Assembly: GCA_964035015.1 (NCBI GenBank)
Contig: OZ035997.1
Coordinates: 23,063,834 to 23,127,833 of the forward strand
From: Corallium rubrum
Lineage: Eukaryota > Cnidaria > Anthozoa > Scleralcyonacea > Coralliidae
Direction: 5' to 3'
Length of the DNA: 64,000 nucleotides
The position numbers and the translations under genes are program-made. Within the stretch, counting starts at the first letter, position 1, and each line of letters begins with the position of its first letter. Shown piece by piece: positions 56,399-64,000 of the stretch. Below the pieces are notes generated by a model, which searched no databases, was not told the DNA's origin, and worked only from the letters and a program-made list of their open reading frames with translations.

Positions 56399-57009
56399 CA
56401 AGTCAACAAGCACTTATTGTGTAATTTCAAGGAAATACCACCAGACATTTAACACTTCCGCCGCAGACATGCATGCGTTAAGCACGCTGATGAAACACAG
56501 TGTAATGACGACCTGTATATATATTAGATAGTTTCAAATAAATTGTATATTAAGCTCTACATCTCTGTATCGAGCACTGTACACCTTTTTCTCTGACGAA
56601 GGGTCTTCGCTCGAAACGTTAAACTACTACGTTCTCTGTTTCGGCAGTATATCTAATCGCTTACTATATTTCGAATTTCGATACTTATAATATATATTCT
56701 TCTGGACGATGCCACACTTGCTACTATACCGGTTATATCGCTGACAAAATTAGTCGAATGCGGGCTCAAGGGGCCTCACGGTATGGCATTTAGTGCTTAC
56801 CTCTAAGAGGGGCTCGTTTTTGACTTTTTTTTTCAACGCTTGATTTAAAAAGCGGCTCTTGGCAGGTTCCTGTCGACCCCAAAGACTGAGAAAAGGCCGC
56901 TTTTGTTGCCCATAATGGTCTATAAATTTTTGCGTATGCTTCTGGTTTATCATCGGCGCCTTCGACATTCCAGCGAACCATGGAAATAGTTTTGTGAGGG
57001 TTAACATTC
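56394..57009. other. Penelope tail and duplication fragment
   Basis: A hammerhead-like motif lies at 56588, followed by CTACGTTCTCTGTTTCGGCAG, the tail also found at 61250-61310 and 63430. 56695-56800 copies the flank of the IGFBP duplication. No gene. Confidence 0.6.
56588..56626 (+). ncRNA. Hammerhead-ribozyme-like motif
   Basis: CTGACGA, stem II GGG/CTC, GAAAC, GTT. Nearly the same as at 63388 and (minus) 61303. Confidence 0.5.
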
Positions 57010-57255
57010 GAAATGTGTTTGCGTTATCTCAATGACGTGATTGTATATTCTCATGATATAGCGGAACATTGTACGCGTCTCCGTACCGTCTTATCCCGAT
57101 TTTAACAACACAATCTGCGTGCTAAATTATCGAAGTGTACATGTCGCGTTTTTAGGTCATTTAATTTCCGCTTCGAGTGTTCAAGCAAACCCAGACAAGG
57201 TTAAAGCGGTCATGAGTATCTCTGAACCTCAAACAGTAAAGGAGAGAAGAAGTTT
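57010..57255 (+). pseudogene. Gypsy reverse transcriptase fragment
   Basis: Reads CLRYLNDVIVYSHDIAEHCT (YLND in place of catalytic YLDD), then after frame changes VAFLGHLISASSVQANPDKV and SISEPQTVKERRSFL. Dead by both the D-to-N change and frameshifts. It joins the next ORF in frame by chance. Confidence 0.85.
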
Positions 57256-57562
57256 CTTATGTTATATAGGTGGTCAGCCTGATATAATAATTCCTCTGTT
57301 AGTAAAAAAGTATAATGGTCTGGCTATTGAGTTGAAGAATCCTACTGGTGGGGGTAAAGTCTCACCTAAGAAGAAAGAGTGGCATAAGTATCTATCAGAA
57401 GAAAGTGGATACCTAGTGATAGCAAGTGGAAGTTATAAAGAAGTAACAAGGGTGATTAGAAATTACTTGGAGGAGGTTAAGCTATCCTGTCAGAAATGTA
57501 AAAAGTATTACAAACACGCTAAATGTTTTGATAATCATAACCTCGTAAGCCACTCTAAGTAG
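57256..57562 (+). pseudogene. VRR-NUC nuclease fragment
   Basis: Reads GGQPDIIIPLLVKKYNGLAI, ELKNPTGGGKVSPKKKEWHK, ESGYLVIASGSYKEVTRVI, then a Cys tail SCQKCKKYYKHAKCF. The PD...ELK residues are the PD-(D/E)XK active site of VRR-NUC nucleases, and GK.SP.Q/K..W is the family signature. The N-terminus is missing, replaced by a Gypsy fragment. Such nucleases are frequent in large DNA viruses and phages. The convergent overlap of 28 bp with the next ORF is virus-like in compactness (inference). Confidence 0.75.
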
Positions 57563-58053
57563 TAGGGGCATTGACAATCAGCCCATCCCAACTCCTGATA
57601 GAGACCGAAGACGTTATTGTCGAAAACCTTTTTTTGTTTTCCCCTTCTAATGTCATTGACTGGACCTAATAATGGGATTCCCCTTCTACTGGCTAGTCTA
57701 ATTATGTAGTATCCATATTTACTAATATTTTTCTTTATAAGATTTCTATCAGCTAATAAGTTAACCACTTGTATAAAGTCATGTACTAATGGTTCTGTGG
57801 AATTATAATCAACAACGCCAAATAATTTTTTAGCAAACCACTTATTTCTTTTGTGTTGCGATATTTTTTTCCTATATGCTTCAGGGTCATACTCTGAGAC
57901 ATAGTAAGCAACTTCCCCAATATGACCACATTTCATACAAGTGTGTCCCCCTCTCCAGTCAAGAGCCATATATCCATCACACCAAGGGGGATCATGCATA
58001 TTATTATACAACTGCATTAAAAACTGTCCAAATAACGCTAAAAATGAGTACAA
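57535..58053 (-). CDS. Unrecognised ORF convergent with VRR-NUC
   Basis: 172 aa, open and well-structured: PPWCDGYMALDWRGGHTCMK continuing CGHIGEV (C..C zinc pair), AYRKKISQHKRNKWFAKKLF, a helical middle, KYGYYIIRLASRRG and a C-terminal ADCQCPYYLEW. Shares its 3' end with the VRR-NUC fragment. The C..C followed by a KRNKWF helix loosely recalls late transcription factor VLTF3-like proteins of DNA viruses, but I cannot support that. The first ~10 residues may be read-through. Confidence 0.5.
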   Translation of the reverse strand: MYSFLALFGQFLMQLYNNMHDPPWCDGYMALDWRGGHTCMKCGHIGEVAYYVSEYDPEAYRKKISQHKRNKWFAKKLFGVVDYNSTEPLVHDFIQVVNLLADRNLIKKNISKYGYYIIRLASRRGIPLLGPVNDIRRGKQKKVFDNNVFGLYQELGWADCQCPYYLEWLTRL

Positions 58054-58063
58054 ATATATATAT

Positions 58064-58207
58064 GTTATTTACCGGGTGGGAGGGCCGTACTGGAAAAATA
58101 TTTTCCCAAGGTCTCAAAAACTGCCCGAGGCCGCAGGCCGAGGGTCGTTTTTGAGACCGAGGGAAAATATTTTTCCAGTACGGCCCGACCTAAACGGTAA
58201 ATAACGT
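58064..58207. mobile_element. Hairpin MITE
   Basis: GTTATTTACCG and CGGTAAATAAC ends, inner CGTACTGGAAAAATATTTTC inverted at right; 144 bp. Confidence 0.8.
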
Positions 58208-58545
58208 ATTTATTTTTTTCGACATGATTGGAACTATTTAATGAGATAATTATGAGATGAATGGCTAACAAATTCGTGACGAAAAAATTAATATCTGCCA
58301 TAAATAAAAAAACAGTTGAAAATTCATTTATTCATTTTAACAAATTTATAGTACATTTTGAATATTTATCATAATTAGAATTAACATTTGCATGTATAAT
58401 AAATTAGCAACCAGCTCACGTGATTTAAAAAGTTCAACTGTCAATAAAACGTTTCAAAAACGGATCTGCCATGAGCATGCGAAAACACGAGTGCATTGGC
58501 GATAAAAAATAGTTCAAAAGAGGAGTAAAAGATTGTTCAAATGTT
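58208..58545. other. 3' flank of the Crypton ORF
   Basis: AT-rich, nothing recognised. Confidence 0.4.
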
Positions 58546-59994
58546 TTAATCGGAATCAGAGTCATCGCTTATCATGATTCTTCGCCTTTTGCTTGTTGTT
58601 GGCTGGCTGTTGCTACAATCTTTGTCGCTTTTTAAATATTGGATGTTGAAAGTACAACCTTCGAACTTGCCGATGGAAGCGCCAGAAAACAGCCCAGTAT
58701 CCTGTGAATGCACAGGTGCAGTGGCATTAAACTTCGTAGCATGATAGCTGATGGTAGAACTCGACGATTGTGATTCTATGTGATTTCTCACGGGAACGTC
58801 GTCGTTGTTTTGTTGATACGATGTAGATGACCTGCTCAACACATTTGACATTTTTCGCTGATGGACGCGAGAAGCCGTTTTATACGAATCGAGACTCTTC
58901 AGATTCCTATGACCGCTTAACTGGGCTACAAAGTTGGCTGGTATATCTGCATCCATCAACCGGGAAATGCAGGTTTTTCTCACGCTGTGGTTAGTGATGT
59001 TGCCTTCGATGTGTGCATTTTTTGCTGCTTTCGAGAGAAATTTGCTAATCTCGTTTTTTCCCAACGGAGCTCTCCGATACCATACGGGATTTTCAGGTCT
59101 TCTCTGGTGGTTAATTGCGAGAAAAAACGGGGCTTCTGGAACTATCATTTCATCGGGTCGATGTTTCGTGAATTCTTTGTAGACTCGGACGGGACAACGC
59201 TCGCCATTTGATGCCTCTGCAACCGGGCTAAATGCTCGTTGTTGACCATTTCCGTCGCGTGTTTTTGATCCTCGTTCCGACTGCCAAACTAAAAACTCGC
59301 CGCCGTTTGCTTCGTCTCCACACAATTTGACATCACCCCACTTCAGACGTCTACTTTCATCCCTGGCACGAAAACCAAAATGGAGGGAAAGAAGCCACCA
59401 TACGGTACGCTGAAGAGCTTCGGGATTGCCGTAACCAAACTCGCCAATACGAAAAAGTTCATCTTCTTCGTCTGCTGTTAACTCGCGAGCAGCTTGTGGT
59501 CGATTTCCCTTGGCGTTTTCCCGCACGACTTCTTTTCGCTTGGCGGACAAAACTTCTCTGGCTTTGTTGAATGCTTGATCTTTGTAAATGTTTATCAAGG
59601 AATTTTGGTCGTTCAGATAGCGCTGAAGACTTCTCACGAAACAGGTCAAAGTGTTTGGTTCATACGCTGTGCCATCTTTCTTTTTTGCTTGCATCAAAAA
59701 TCGACAAACGTATACGTTCAACTCTTCAGGAGGTATGTTTTCAATATTTCGTTGTTCGTTCTCAGATTCAAAGTATCTTCCCCAGCCATTCATGTCATAT
59801 CTTGTTTTTTTCACTGTGTTTTCAGGGCGCTTTGATAAAATAAAATCTTGAATATCGCTCGCAATTTCGTCGTTGTTGACATTTTCAATGTTTTTGTAAC
59901 TCGTTGAAGCTGAAATTGGCTCGTTTTCCAGAGAGTTTAAATCGTCTGGGTAGTAAAATTCGCTCTCACTATGATAGATATCATCGGAGAACAT
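58546..59994 (-). CDS. Crypton-type tyrosine recombinase
   Basis: 482 aa in one uninterrupted exon. The N-terminal SAM-like/core-binding region is residues ~45-160 (EIASDIQDFILSKRPENTVK, PPEELNVYVCRFLMQAKKKD). The catalytic part reads LHFGFRARDESRRLKWGDV (first Arg), NHSVRKTCISRLM (H..R), LSGHRNLKSLDSY (H and nucleophile Tyr). These complete the R-H-R-H-Y set of tyrosine recombinases, and the DUF3504-like layout (GASIGKFEGCTFNIQYL near the C-terminus) is that of Cryptons and their domesticated relatives (QRICH1/ZMYM type). Basic tail SKRRRIMI. All key residues are intact, so it is either a young Crypton or a co-opted gene. Confidence 0.88.
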   Translation of the reverse strand: MFSDDIYHSESEFYYPDDLNSLENEPISASTSYKNIENVNNDEIASDIQDFILSKRPENTVKKTRYDMNGWGRYFESENEQRNIENIPPEELNVYVCRFLMQAKKKDGTAYEPNTLTCFVRSLQRYLNDQNSLINIYKDQAFNKAREVLSAKRKEVVRENAKGNRPQAARELTADEEDELFRIGEFGYGNPEALQRTVWWLLSLHFGFRARDESRRLKWGDVKLCGDEANGGEFLVWQSERGSKTRDGNGQQRAFSPVAEASNGERCPVRVYKEFTKHRPDEMIVPEAPFFLAINHQRRPENPVWYRRAPLGKNEISKFLSKAAKNAHIEGNITNHSVRKTCISRLMDADIPANFVAQLSGHRNLKSLDSYKTASRVHQRKMSNVLSRSSTSYQQNNDDVPVRNHIESQSSSSTISYHATKFNATAPVHSQDTGLFSGASIGKFEGCTFNIQYLKSDKDCSNSQPTTSKRRRIMISDDSDSD

Positions 59995-60475
59995 TTTTTT
60001 TCACTAGTTTGAACAATTTACATTCTCATTAAATCAATTTTCAAAATTAAAGGCCACTTTGTAAAAACTTTGTAAACAAAAAAATAACTCTCCTGCCCGC
60101 GGGCTAAATATCGTAAAAAGCCGCCCGCTCGCGTGGCCAATCAAATTGCAGGAAATCACAAAATAACACTTCCGGACCGGAAATAAAAAAATAAACAGCG
60201 ATATTTGGATAGTTAGTTATTTGGATAGTAGAAAACCGGAAAAAAAGGGTTTGACAGATTTTGTCAGCCAATCAAATTTATCACTCGTGAACTACTTCAT
60301 GTATGCTTATTATTTTGTCTCGAAGACACGCTACTTCTCTGGCCTTTTTAGAGTTTTCTTTTTCCATAAAAATTTGTTGATCAGAGCAGTTGTATAATAA
60401 ATCTCTTATAAGATGTTTTGGTGTATAGTATCGCTGTATATTTTTACTCGTTGTTTGTATTTTGACTCGCCCTGC

Positions 60476-60510
<35 letters not shown>

Positions 60511-60906
60511 TACAACGATACTACACACCAAAACATCTAATAAGATATAACTATTACTGTAGGGAAATCTCTTTAAGTGGTAAGTACATATATTCTGTCC
60601 ACTATAAACCCACTGCCTAGACCTATCACGCCAACTGTTATTTCCTGGTATTTGGCCATTTCCTCAGAGGGAGTATAATAATCACTAAGAAGTGCTTCAC
60701 GTGAGAATGTCCCGCTTCCATCTGTGGCAGTGAAAGTCCGTAATCTATCCAACGCCTTATGTGTCTGTCCTCTAATAGATCATGGGCAACAATTAACCAA
60801 TGAAAACACGCATAGCAACCAGGGTATTGTATAATGACGAATAGATATCGAGTAGAGTAGCCAATCAGATTGCAGCATTTGCAATAGAATACTGGTAAGT
60901 TTCTAC

Positions 60907-60908
<2 letters not shown>
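59995..60908. other. 5' flank, palindromic repeat at 60405-60545
   Basis: TAAGATGTTTTGGTGTATAG and its inverted copy flank CGCCCTGCGGGCTCG. No gene recognised. Confidence 0.6.
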
Positions 60909-60943
<35 letters not shown>

Positions 60944-61132
60944 GTGTGGGTTTTGGTCTACGAAACGCAAAGAGTGCTCGATAACATATAGTTAGAGCAA
61001 ATATAGTTTTTTTCGCTTACCTCAAAAGTCTGCAACAGGCTGTTTCATCTAAAAAAGAATCTTCAGAAGATCTGCCTGAAGATTCTTTTTTAGATGAAAC
61101 AGCCTGTTCCAGACTTTTGAGGTAAGCGAAAA

Positions 61133-61203
<71 letters not shown>
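60909..61203. repeat. Penelope pseudo-LTR palindrome between two AT runs
   Basis: AT run, then CTCAAAAGTCTGCAACAGGC...AGAATCTTCAG and its inverted copy (61020-61135), then a second AT run. Head-to-head version of the module at 19430, 54189 and 56245. Confidence 0.85.
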
Positions 61204-61209
<6 letters not shown>

Positions 61210-61302
61210 TATAATAAAAGTAGCGTGCTGCGTAGGCAGTGTAGAAACAACAATCGAAATATAGTAAGGTTAGATATACTGCCGAAACAGAGAACGTAGG
61301 AG

Positions 61303-61340
61303 TCTAACGTTTCGAGCGAAGGCCCTTCGTCAGAGAGAAA
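61303..61340 (-). ncRNA. Hammerhead-ribozyme-like motif
   Basis: Minus strand: TCT-CTGACGA, stem II, GAAAC, GTT, AGA. Stem I TCT/AGA is 3 bp. Confidence 0.5.
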
Positions 61341-61600
61341 CGTAACGAGTGTAAACAAACGACGAGCTTATATACGAAAGGTAATCATGTGACCAAAAAT
61401 AAGTCAATCAGAGAAAAATGACAATAACAAACTGATAATGAGATGTGAAAAATTAGCCAATCAAATCAAAATAACAATAACAAATCGATAATGAGATGCG
61501 AAAGGCATTTTCTATTCATATCGTCGATGAGCAAGAAGGAGGGGGTGTGAAAAGGATGAGCGAGAGTAAAAATAGATAAATATGTAAAGTGAAAACGCTG

Positions 61601-62888
61601 TTAAATAAAAGAAAAACGTTCGTTGAGTCCGTGAGGATGAATGGTACCAATTTTGAAAATGAGACGCTTTTCCAGTCTTTTGCGGCTGACATTACCGCCA
61701 GAAATCGGTGAGATGGCACAAACTTGCATGTCTGAAATACAATGGTTGGCACTATTAAAATGTCGGGCAAGAGGCTTGTCAACATCATTGTTCCTCACAG
61801 AACGAAGATGTTCAGCAAACCTGTCAGATAAACGTCTGACAGTTTCACCGATGTAAAGCATGCAACATTTATTGCCAGAAATACAGTAAATGATGTTGGA
61901 AGAGATGCAAGTAAAATTATGCTGAATAACAAAATTAGATTTAGGTCCCAAAATACATGTAGCAGAGTTAAGAAGGGAACACGTGTAACAACGCGTACGG
62001 GAGCAAGAAAAAGTACCCGCTGGTGCCAATAGATTTTTTCTAAGGGCACTACGCACTAAACCATCACGAATATTTTTATTACCCCGAAAAGAGATTAAAT
62101 GGTTGTCGGTGAAAATAGCTGACGTTTCAGGATCATTCTTTAGGATACGGAAATTGTAGCTAATGATATCCTTAACTTTGTAGTTGAAAGGATGAAATGT
62201 GAGAACTAATGGTATTTTAGTATCAGAAACTCTTTCTGCAGGTTGTTTGAAAGTGTCAGGACGAGGAATACTAGATGCTTTGTAAATAGCAATGTCTAAC
62301 AGGTGGGTGGGATAGCCACGCTGGACAAAAAAGGATCTCATTTCCAAACATTTGGTTTCAAAGTCTTTGTCATCACTGCATGGGAGGCGAAGTCGCAGAA
62401 ATTGAGAGTAAGGAATGGATTGTTTGGTGTGTTTGGGATGAGAGGATGAAAATAAAAGGTAACTATGTGAATCGGTCGGCTTATAAGATACAGAAGTCAT
62501 GAGCGAATGATCACTAATCGATACCAAGATATCCAGGAACGACACACAGGTTTCACTGATTTCCCATGTGAATTTGAGTGCTGGGTGGAAATCATTAACA
62601 TAATTAATAAATCTCTCTAAATTCACACGTGAACACGATGCTGTTCCGAAACAATCATCTATGTATCTCTTAAAGAGATCAGGAAAGGGTCCAGTGTATC
62701 GTTCAAAGATTTGTTTTTCAACATAACCAACAAATAAGTTTGCGTAGCTAGGGCCCATTTTGGTACCCATTGCTACTCCACCAATCTGTTGGTAATGTTC
62801 ATCATCAAATGAAAAATTGTTGAGGGTGAGTACAAGTTCTGCCAAGCGAAGTAATGTAGTGGTGGATGGTTCCAAAATGGTGCGTTGA
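61601..62888 (-). CDS. Penelope RT and GIY-YIG protein, N-terminus missing
   Basis: Open for ~428 codons without a stop. NNFSFDDEHYQQIGGVAMGT and MGPSYANLFVGY (motif B), LFKRYIDDCFG (YIDD), CVSFLDILVS, KPTDSHSYL (thumb), then CSRTRCYTCSLL (Cys pairs), CCMLYIGETVRRLSDRFAEH (GIY-YIG) and a C-terminal KRLEKRLIFKIGTIHPHGLN. Upstream open codons to 63010 (MVPILKMRRFSSLL...) are antisense of the adjoining inverted copy and not part of the protein. RT motifs 1-3 are lost, so this copy is inactive although its frame is clean. Confidence 0.9.
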
Positions 62889-63470
62889 CATTTTAATAGT
62901 GCCAACCATTGTATTTCGGACATGCAAGTTTGTGCCATCTCACCCATTTCTGGCGGCAATGTTAGCCGCAAAAGACTAGAAAAGCGTCTCATTTTCAAAA
63001 TTGGTACCATTCATCCTCACGGACTCAACGAACGTTTTTCTTTTATTTAATACCTCTGAAGACATTGTTTCTGTTCAGCAAGGGTGGACATAAACGGCGT
63101 TTTCACTTTATGTATTTATCTATTTTTACTCTCGCTCATCCTTTTTACACCCCCTCCTTTTTACACCCCCTCCTTTTCACACCCCCTCCTTCTTGCTCAT
63201 CGACGGTATGAATAGCAAATGTCTTTCGCATCTCATTATCGATTTGTAATTGTTATTTTGATTTGATTGGCTAATTTTTCGCATCTCATTATCAATTTGT
63301 TATTGTCATTTTCATCTGATTGGCTTATTTTGGTCACATGATTACCTTTCGTATATAAGCTCATTGTTTGTTTACACACTTTACGTTTCTCTCTGACGAA
63401 GGGCCTTCGCTCGAAACGTTAGACTCCTACGTTCTCTGTTTGGGCAGTTATCTAACCTTAGTAGTATGCA
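62889..63470 (+). mobile_element. Inverted 3' fragment of the same Penelope element
   Basis: 62889-63050 is the reverse complement of about 61600-61770, encoding the last ~50 residues of the GIY-YIG ORF on plus. It is followed by the 3' tail with the hammerhead-like motif at 63388. A 10-15-bp unit (CACCCCCTCCTTTT) is tripled at about 63145-63190. Confidence 0.88.
63388..63427 (+). ncRNA. Hammerhead-ribozyme-like motif
   Basis: TCT-CTGACGA, stem II GGG/CTC, GAAAC, GTT, AGA; stem I 3 bp. Confidence 0.5.
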
Positions 63471-63999
63471 GAAGGGGGGTTCTGAGTCAGGTGGATCGGG
63501 TGGATCTTTTGATCCACCCATGACGTCATCATTTTAGTCTTATATTAATTTATGCGTTAATTAGCAGGCCCCTTTGGGACCCTCTTAACCCTAACTTTTA
63601 TCCAACCCCCTAAACCCTAATTCTCAAACCAACCCCCCGTGTAATACGTCATAACCGGTAGCTCTCCGACTGATTCCCGAAGTTACGTCATTATCAAAAG
63701 GCACTCGACTTGCATCCTCATGAGTATTAGTAATTACCTTTTCATTTATACACTTAACTCAAGCGCCAGTCAAACGCGGCAATTTACATGGCCAACATGT
63801 GTTCAGCAGTCTATAATCGAGCTCAATCGTAAACTAACAAGGTTGTGCATTAATTGCTGAACAGAAATGGCTAATCTTCTTCTAATAAAACAAAATTAGC
63901 TTTATGATCAAGCAACAATGTGCAAAACCTGTGGTAGTCCGCACGAGCGAAATATGCTATTATTAAATAGCATATAGTCGATGTATTAACTAAATGACA
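63471..63999. repeat. Non-coding; dispersed repeat at 63785 onward
   Basis: 63590-63630 has degenerate CCCTAA strings. From 63785 the sequence matches 11515-11710 (same dispersed family) and runs off the window. Confidence 0.55.
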
Positions 64000-64000
64000 A

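Larger units (their letters stand above)
61204..62888 (-). mobile_element. Penelope-like element, minus strand
   Basis: 3' tail (61204-61600) with hammerhead-like motif, then the RT/GIY-YIG ORF. At 62888 it meets an inverted 3' fragment of the same element. Confidence 0.88.

Noticed and set aside
57119-57562. Single fused Gypsy-RT/VRR-NUC protein
   Set aside because: The open frame is a chance in-frame junction between a dead Gypsy fragment and the nuclease fragment.
58934-59851. Plus-strand ORFs opposite the Crypton gene
   Set aside because: Shadows of the 482-codon minus-strand ORF.
62889-63010. N-terminal MVPILKMRRFSSLL segment of the Penelope ORF
   Set aside because: It is antisense to the inverted 3' copy; the same peptide is read at 61641 on plus. 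Not an RT domain.
63590-63630. Telomere-like CCCTAA strings (also near 13850)
   Set aside because: Only two or three degenerate units in each place, no array.

Overview
This is a stretch of animal nuclear genome, AT-rich and dominated by transposable elements. There are no bacterial operons. Genes have spliced exons with GT/AG boundaries, long microsatellites are common, and the element mix (Penelope-like retroelements, CR1/Jockey-type LINEs, Gypsy fragments, a Crypton, many TIR elements, tRNA- and 5S-derived SINEs) is that of a marine invertebrate. From remembered resemblance of several proteins (alpha-kinase, IGFBP-domain protein, integrase, Penelope ORFs) I infer an anthozoan cnidarian or similar early-branching animal. 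The species cannot be told from the sequence.

Layout. 1-2.2 kb: 5'-truncated LINE on the minus strand. 4.4-5.6 kb: minus-strand last exon of a gene made of acidic SSGDEATDATNPTE repeats. 6.2-14.4 kb: MITEs, satellite-bearing elements and SINEs. 15.1-15.7 kb: an unrecognised spliced gene piece. 16.4 kb: a protease-like fragment. 20-24 kb: a segmental duplication carrying two copies of a secreted IGFBP-domain gene, one intact and one frameshifted, with Penelope remnants between them. 25.7-27.7 kb: more Penelope pieces. 28.4-31.0 kb: a foldback element with a 10-bp target duplication.

31.0-40.5 kb is the most interesting region. An outer element with ~75-bp TIRs and a 9-bp target duplication contains a second, complete mobile unit at 31538-39335. 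That unit has ~545-bp nearly identical TIRs and a 4-bp target duplication (TTAT). One TIR leads into a spliced DDE (rve) integrase gene on the plus strand. The other leads into a convergent two-exon gene for a full-length alpha-kinase (MHCK/EF2K/TRPM7 type) with all zinc and catalytic signature residues visible. The integrase gene has lost its central exon(s) and probably a splice site; the kinase is open. This looks like an integrase transposon that carries a protein kinase as its second gene.

40.8-50.2 kb: a Penelope element and a Gypsy/LINE stack, two of them interrupted by the same satellite-bearing element that ends in a short hairpin. 50.4-53.3 kb: a large palindrome containing a third copy of a 520-bp MITE. 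54.2-56.4 and 60.9-63.5 kb: Penelope elements in head-to-head inverted arrangement with AT-rich palindromic pseudo-LTR modules. Hammerhead-ribozyme-like motifs lie just downstream of several GIY-YIG ORFs. 57.2-58.1 kb: a VRR-NUC nuclease fragment convergent with an unrecognised ORF, possibly a viral or giant-transposon remnant. 58.5-60.0 kb: an intact Crypton-type tyrosine recombinase ORF.

All calls are by eye from sequence and remembered family motifs. No alignment or database search was run.
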